Position numbers and translations under genes: made by a program
Shown: positions 60,795-64,000 of the stretch, piece by piece
How positions within the stretch are numbered: position 1 is the first letter of the stretch
Layout: every line of letters begins with the position of its first letter
The notes under the pieces: model-generated
Told to the model about the DNA's origin: nothing
The model's input: the letters and a program-made list of their open reading frames with translations, nothing else
Database searches by the model: none
NCBI GenBank assembly: GCA_002633005.1
Contig: NMRA01000562.1
Location: forward strand, 46,206-110,205
Direction of reading: 5' to 3'
Source of the DNA: Phoronis australis
Lineage: Eukaryota > Phoronida > Phoronidae
Length of the DNA: 64,000 nt

Positions 60795-63434
60795 TGTTGT
60801 GCTAAGATAGCGGTCGTTTTTATTGGGGATTGAAATAGTCATTTGGTTTGGAAAAACATTGTCATCCAAAAAACTGACGGGGCAACTAAACAATTGCAGT
60901 TGCGTGAATTGTGATTACGAGTCGACAGTCAGTCAAGAAAAAAGCTGGGCAATTATGGCTGTCTAATAAATTCACGAGTACTTGACGATTCACAAATGAA
61001 ACCCAGTTACCAAAAGCATCTTAAACAGTCACTTGGCATTAAGTTTGGTGGCCGACATTACAAGTATTGTCATGAAAATCTCCGTCCAAGAATTTGCGTT
61101 TAGCTGTCGTTCGGCATATCCACATGGGAAATCTTCGGCATTCCGTAGTTTTAAAGCGGAGTGTTGTGCGGAAGGAGCGTAGCGTGAATGCTTTTGGCGG
61201 AAAAGTTATCAAAACGTTTCCCGTACAATACGATTGTTCCGAAAAAAGCAGATGTTTGGTGACAGTGTCAGCAGGTTTGTAAACAGTTAGTAAAAGATCA
61301 TGTGGAATTGAAAAAGAGCAATATTAGTTATTGAAAACATTAACAGAGAGGCAAATTGACAAGGCATCGATGAAAATTTTCAAAGGTAATTGAAACAGGA
61401 ACTGCTGTACAGTACGTTCTGCAACTTTTTCAGTCTCAGATGTGTGGAGGGTAAAGAAAGGTCGGATGTCACCTTTGATGACAAATCAAAGAAGGAATTG
61501 CAAGTCATTAAAACGATTTTCCTGACATTTCGTGAACCCATGATATTTTATTTCGTAGGAACTTCTCTGGCAGCAACTTTTAATTTTTGTTTGAGTCTTA
61601 TCTATTTTTTTCGTGATTTATTGATTAACTTGTTTCTATATCCACATTTTGTGAGCATAAGTGCACATTGTCCTGACTTTTTACTTGGCTGGTTCTTGTC
61701 AATTCCATCTGTCTTTTAAAGCCACAGAATGACACGACTAAAATAGGTTTCCAATGAATCAGAATCTTGGCCCCTTGGTACATGTAAGTTACATAATTAA
61801 TACCTCTACTTTTTACATATTTGATTAAATACACGAACTTGCCAATGTCCCACGTAACATGTATGAATTTTTGGCGTCTACCCCTGAAAGATCTTTTGGA
61901 AGTTCACCTCGTCTGTCTGTGCATTTAATGAGAATGTGGCATCACCGCGTTCGATCGTAGTGCTCTGTCCTCTAGTCACACTTTAAATTGCCTGACGACC
62001 ACCTCTTTCCGCCAGAACACCTGAGTGATCCTTCTAGCATTAAACACTGTATATGACAATCTTTGATCAGACGATAGTCACTCTGACAGCTACCGCTCAT
62101 TTTCAGACGATCTGCACCCCTTAGTGCCAGTTATATTTTTACCTACTCTTTGTAATCTGCCATTCGATGTTTTTTAAATTCGGTAACTATATTTCAATTA
62201 ACGAAATGTGCTGCTCTAGTATCTACTTTAGCTAGTGCTAATTGGTCCCTCTAGAGGGAGTGTCGGGGTTGATGAACACCTGTTGTGACTTTTTTAAGCG
62301 TGTAATTTACGGTTGGGGGCTCATCGGCGTTGCGTGTTTAATTTGTTCAATTCTTATTCTAGACACTGGTCGGCTAAAGAAAGTGTCCAAAGTACAGTTG
62401 TTTCTCTTTTTTCTCCAGGAAGACGAGTTTGTCTTGGCGAGTCACTGGCTAGAATGGAATTGACTTTGTATTTAACCACCATGCTTCAACGGTTTGTCTG
62501 CACTGCCAGACAGCAGCCTCGTGCCTTCCGTCAGAGGTCGCCAAGGTTTCACGCGTATGCCTCACTCGTATTAAGTGTGCATAAAACGCAGGCCAAATTA
62601 CCGGACCTCAACAGATTATACCAATGTAGCTACATGTACATGAAGCCATGTTTAGGCTACAACTTTGAAAGATATAACGTTTTGGAAGCTGATGTTCGTT
62701 ACGGTGCTCATCTCAACATTTTATTTCTTATGTCTCTTTCCCACGAACACCGCTACGAAGACCTGTTTATCAATTCTACCACAACTCCGCATACCTTTCC
62801 AATGAACTGGCGGCATCGGAGTTACCCTGGCTAGCACTCTGATTTAAATACCGTGAGGTGTATTTGTATTATATTCACAAACTAATGGAGTCCAGATTAA
62901 TAAATATTTCCCAACATTTTTGATGAATAACTCTACGCTGATCAGTGTCAATCTCTATCGGATTATTTATTCCTTTACGTGAAATTGTTAACAGTTGACA
63001 ATGAAAGGCGTGGGTAAGAAGAATGTTTTGTTGAGTCTTGCGCAATTGACTTCGAGAGCTTTAATTTAGTTTCTACGGTGTGTTAAAGCATTGTTATGAA
63101 CACACTGAAGTCAAATGTAGTAAACAGTTACAATTTCGTCTGCTTCATCTCGAGATCCTTCAGATTCAGATATGAACAACATCCGCATGCATTATTGTTT
63201 GATTCAATATACTGTGGTACCTCAGTTCCACTTGTATCGCCGGAATTTGCAGATGCACGCAACTTCTGCTATCAGCCATTTTTGTTTGTTGTTTTCTCGC
63301 ATTTACGCAGTATATGACGCTGAAAGCGAGTTTCACGTATTACTTTACACTGTACGTGTCTTGATTTGGGCGCTTAACAAACGGGTGATCTTGTGTTGCT
63401 AAATCACTGCTATTACAATATGGTTAGCCCAATG
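60795..63434 (+). repeat. Segmental duplication, copy 2
   Basis: Collinear with 31464-34489 (see there). It carries only the last CYP exon; no exons 1-6 were seen in the window upstream. It lacks the 139-bp MITE of copy 1. Confidence 0.9.
62419..62640 (+). pseudogene. Orphan CYP exon 7, frameshifted
   Basis: Acceptor TTTTTTCTCCAG is intact and the first 30 codons (RRVCLGESLARMELTLYL and on to LQRFV) match gene B exon 7. A 2-bp deletion at about 62502 shifts the frame, and the original frame also meets TAA where gene B has TATAAAG (TATTAAG near 62572). The shifted frame stays open by chance to 62834. Without exons 1-6 it cannot make a P450. Confidence 0.9.
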
Positions 63435-63436
63435 TT

Positions 63437-63527
63437 GAGACCATAGAAAAGTATGGCGGGTCGCACAGATTTTCACACGGAAGGGAAACAGGAGGAGCTG
63501 AACTGCCGGAGACAAGCCAAGCACTAC
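63437..63527 (+). repeat. 91-bp duplicated segment with open frame, copy 2
   Basis: Matches 38124-38214 without indels. Here the frame starting at 63453 stays open for 72 codons to 63671. Five of the differences from copy 1 change the amino acid and about two are silent, which does not argue for protein constraint. Confidence 0.6.
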
Positions 63528-64000
63528 ATGACAGCAGAGGTCGCAACATCTCTTCCTGTGCTGGTCCCTAACTTTCAAATTTTAGCACAATTTTGCCATG
63601 ACGTATTTATGCTTTTGGCGACACGCAAGCTAACATTTACGCATACCACACTTTCCATAAGTTTAAGATAATTAAAAGTTATACTGCAGTAGGATATCAA
63701 TATTTCCGCGTGGTTGTTCTTGAAATCGTATATTCAAATAGCTAGAAACTAATACAGCATGCGAAATCCGATTCTCTCCTCATTGGTCTTCTTACACCTC
63801 AACTGAGAGATAGTAATGCATTATCAATCTGAGCATTTGCTCACCATTCAGTCTAGAAGTAAAAACTAAAACAGAATTGAAACTTAGATTGTAACATACG
63901 GATTTTTTAATTTTCCAATTAATTTAAAAGGGAAATGCGCACTTAGAATTTAACACATCGTCAAAACTGAAAAGTCACTAACTCACGAAAGATACTAAAC

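Noticed and set aside
61390-61719. 109-codon frame in the duplicated intron
   Set aside because: The matching part of copy 1 has an indel near the same place and a broken frame, so no coding constraint is visible.
62313-62834. 173-codon frame that includes the heme loop
   Set aside because: Its start is intronic sequence and its second half is a frameshifted reading of CYP exon 7; it is a chance frame through a pseudo-exon.

Overview
The window reads as draft nuclear DNA of an invertebrate animal, most likely an invertebrate deuterostome (hemichordate, cephalochordate or echinoderm). The species cannot be fixed from sequence alone. Reasons: GT-AG introns of 0.3 to 3 kb, a one-exon Toll-like receptor, CYP2-type cytochrome P450 exons in tandem, many small transposon relics, AT-rich gene-poor spacers, one ambiguous base (13618) and a 13-N gap (49095-49107).

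Layout. 1-735: TG microsatellite, then a palindromic AT-rich satellite. 4317-6352 (-): broken Toll-like receptor pseudogene. 7913-16942 (+): CYP2-like pseudogene A without exon 1, with two 2-bp frameshifts, a GT-to-GC donor change and ExxR changed to ExxQ. Its large intron holds a Penelope-like retroelement relic (RT tail plus GIY-YIG nuclease) split by a second element with long terminal inverted repeats. 20318-21560 (-): decayed hAT transposase. 21948-22103: hAT-type MITE with a perfect 8-bp target duplication. 26629-33395 (+): complete seven-exon CYP2-like gene B (510 aa) with all P450 hallmarks. 35354-36637: foldback element with ~310-bp arms carrying THAP-domain starts. 40634-43285 (-): intact 883-aa Toll-like receptor. 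60795-63434: second copy of the 3' part of gene B, with an orphan frameshifted heme exon. The rest is mostly non-coding; two weak candidate terminal exons (44305-44546 and 50114-50380) are listed.

How it fits together. The order is TLR pseudogene, CYP pseudogene, intact CYP, intact TLR, CYP 3' fragment. This suggests that a unit containing a TLR and a CYP2-like gene was duplicated more than once, with only one working copy of each kept here. The P450 is predicted to be an ER-anchored monooxygenase and the TLR a membrane innate-immune receptor. Nothing shows that they share a pathway; their proximity looks like shared duplication history. No bacterial-type operon, CRISPR array or confident functional RNA gene was seen.
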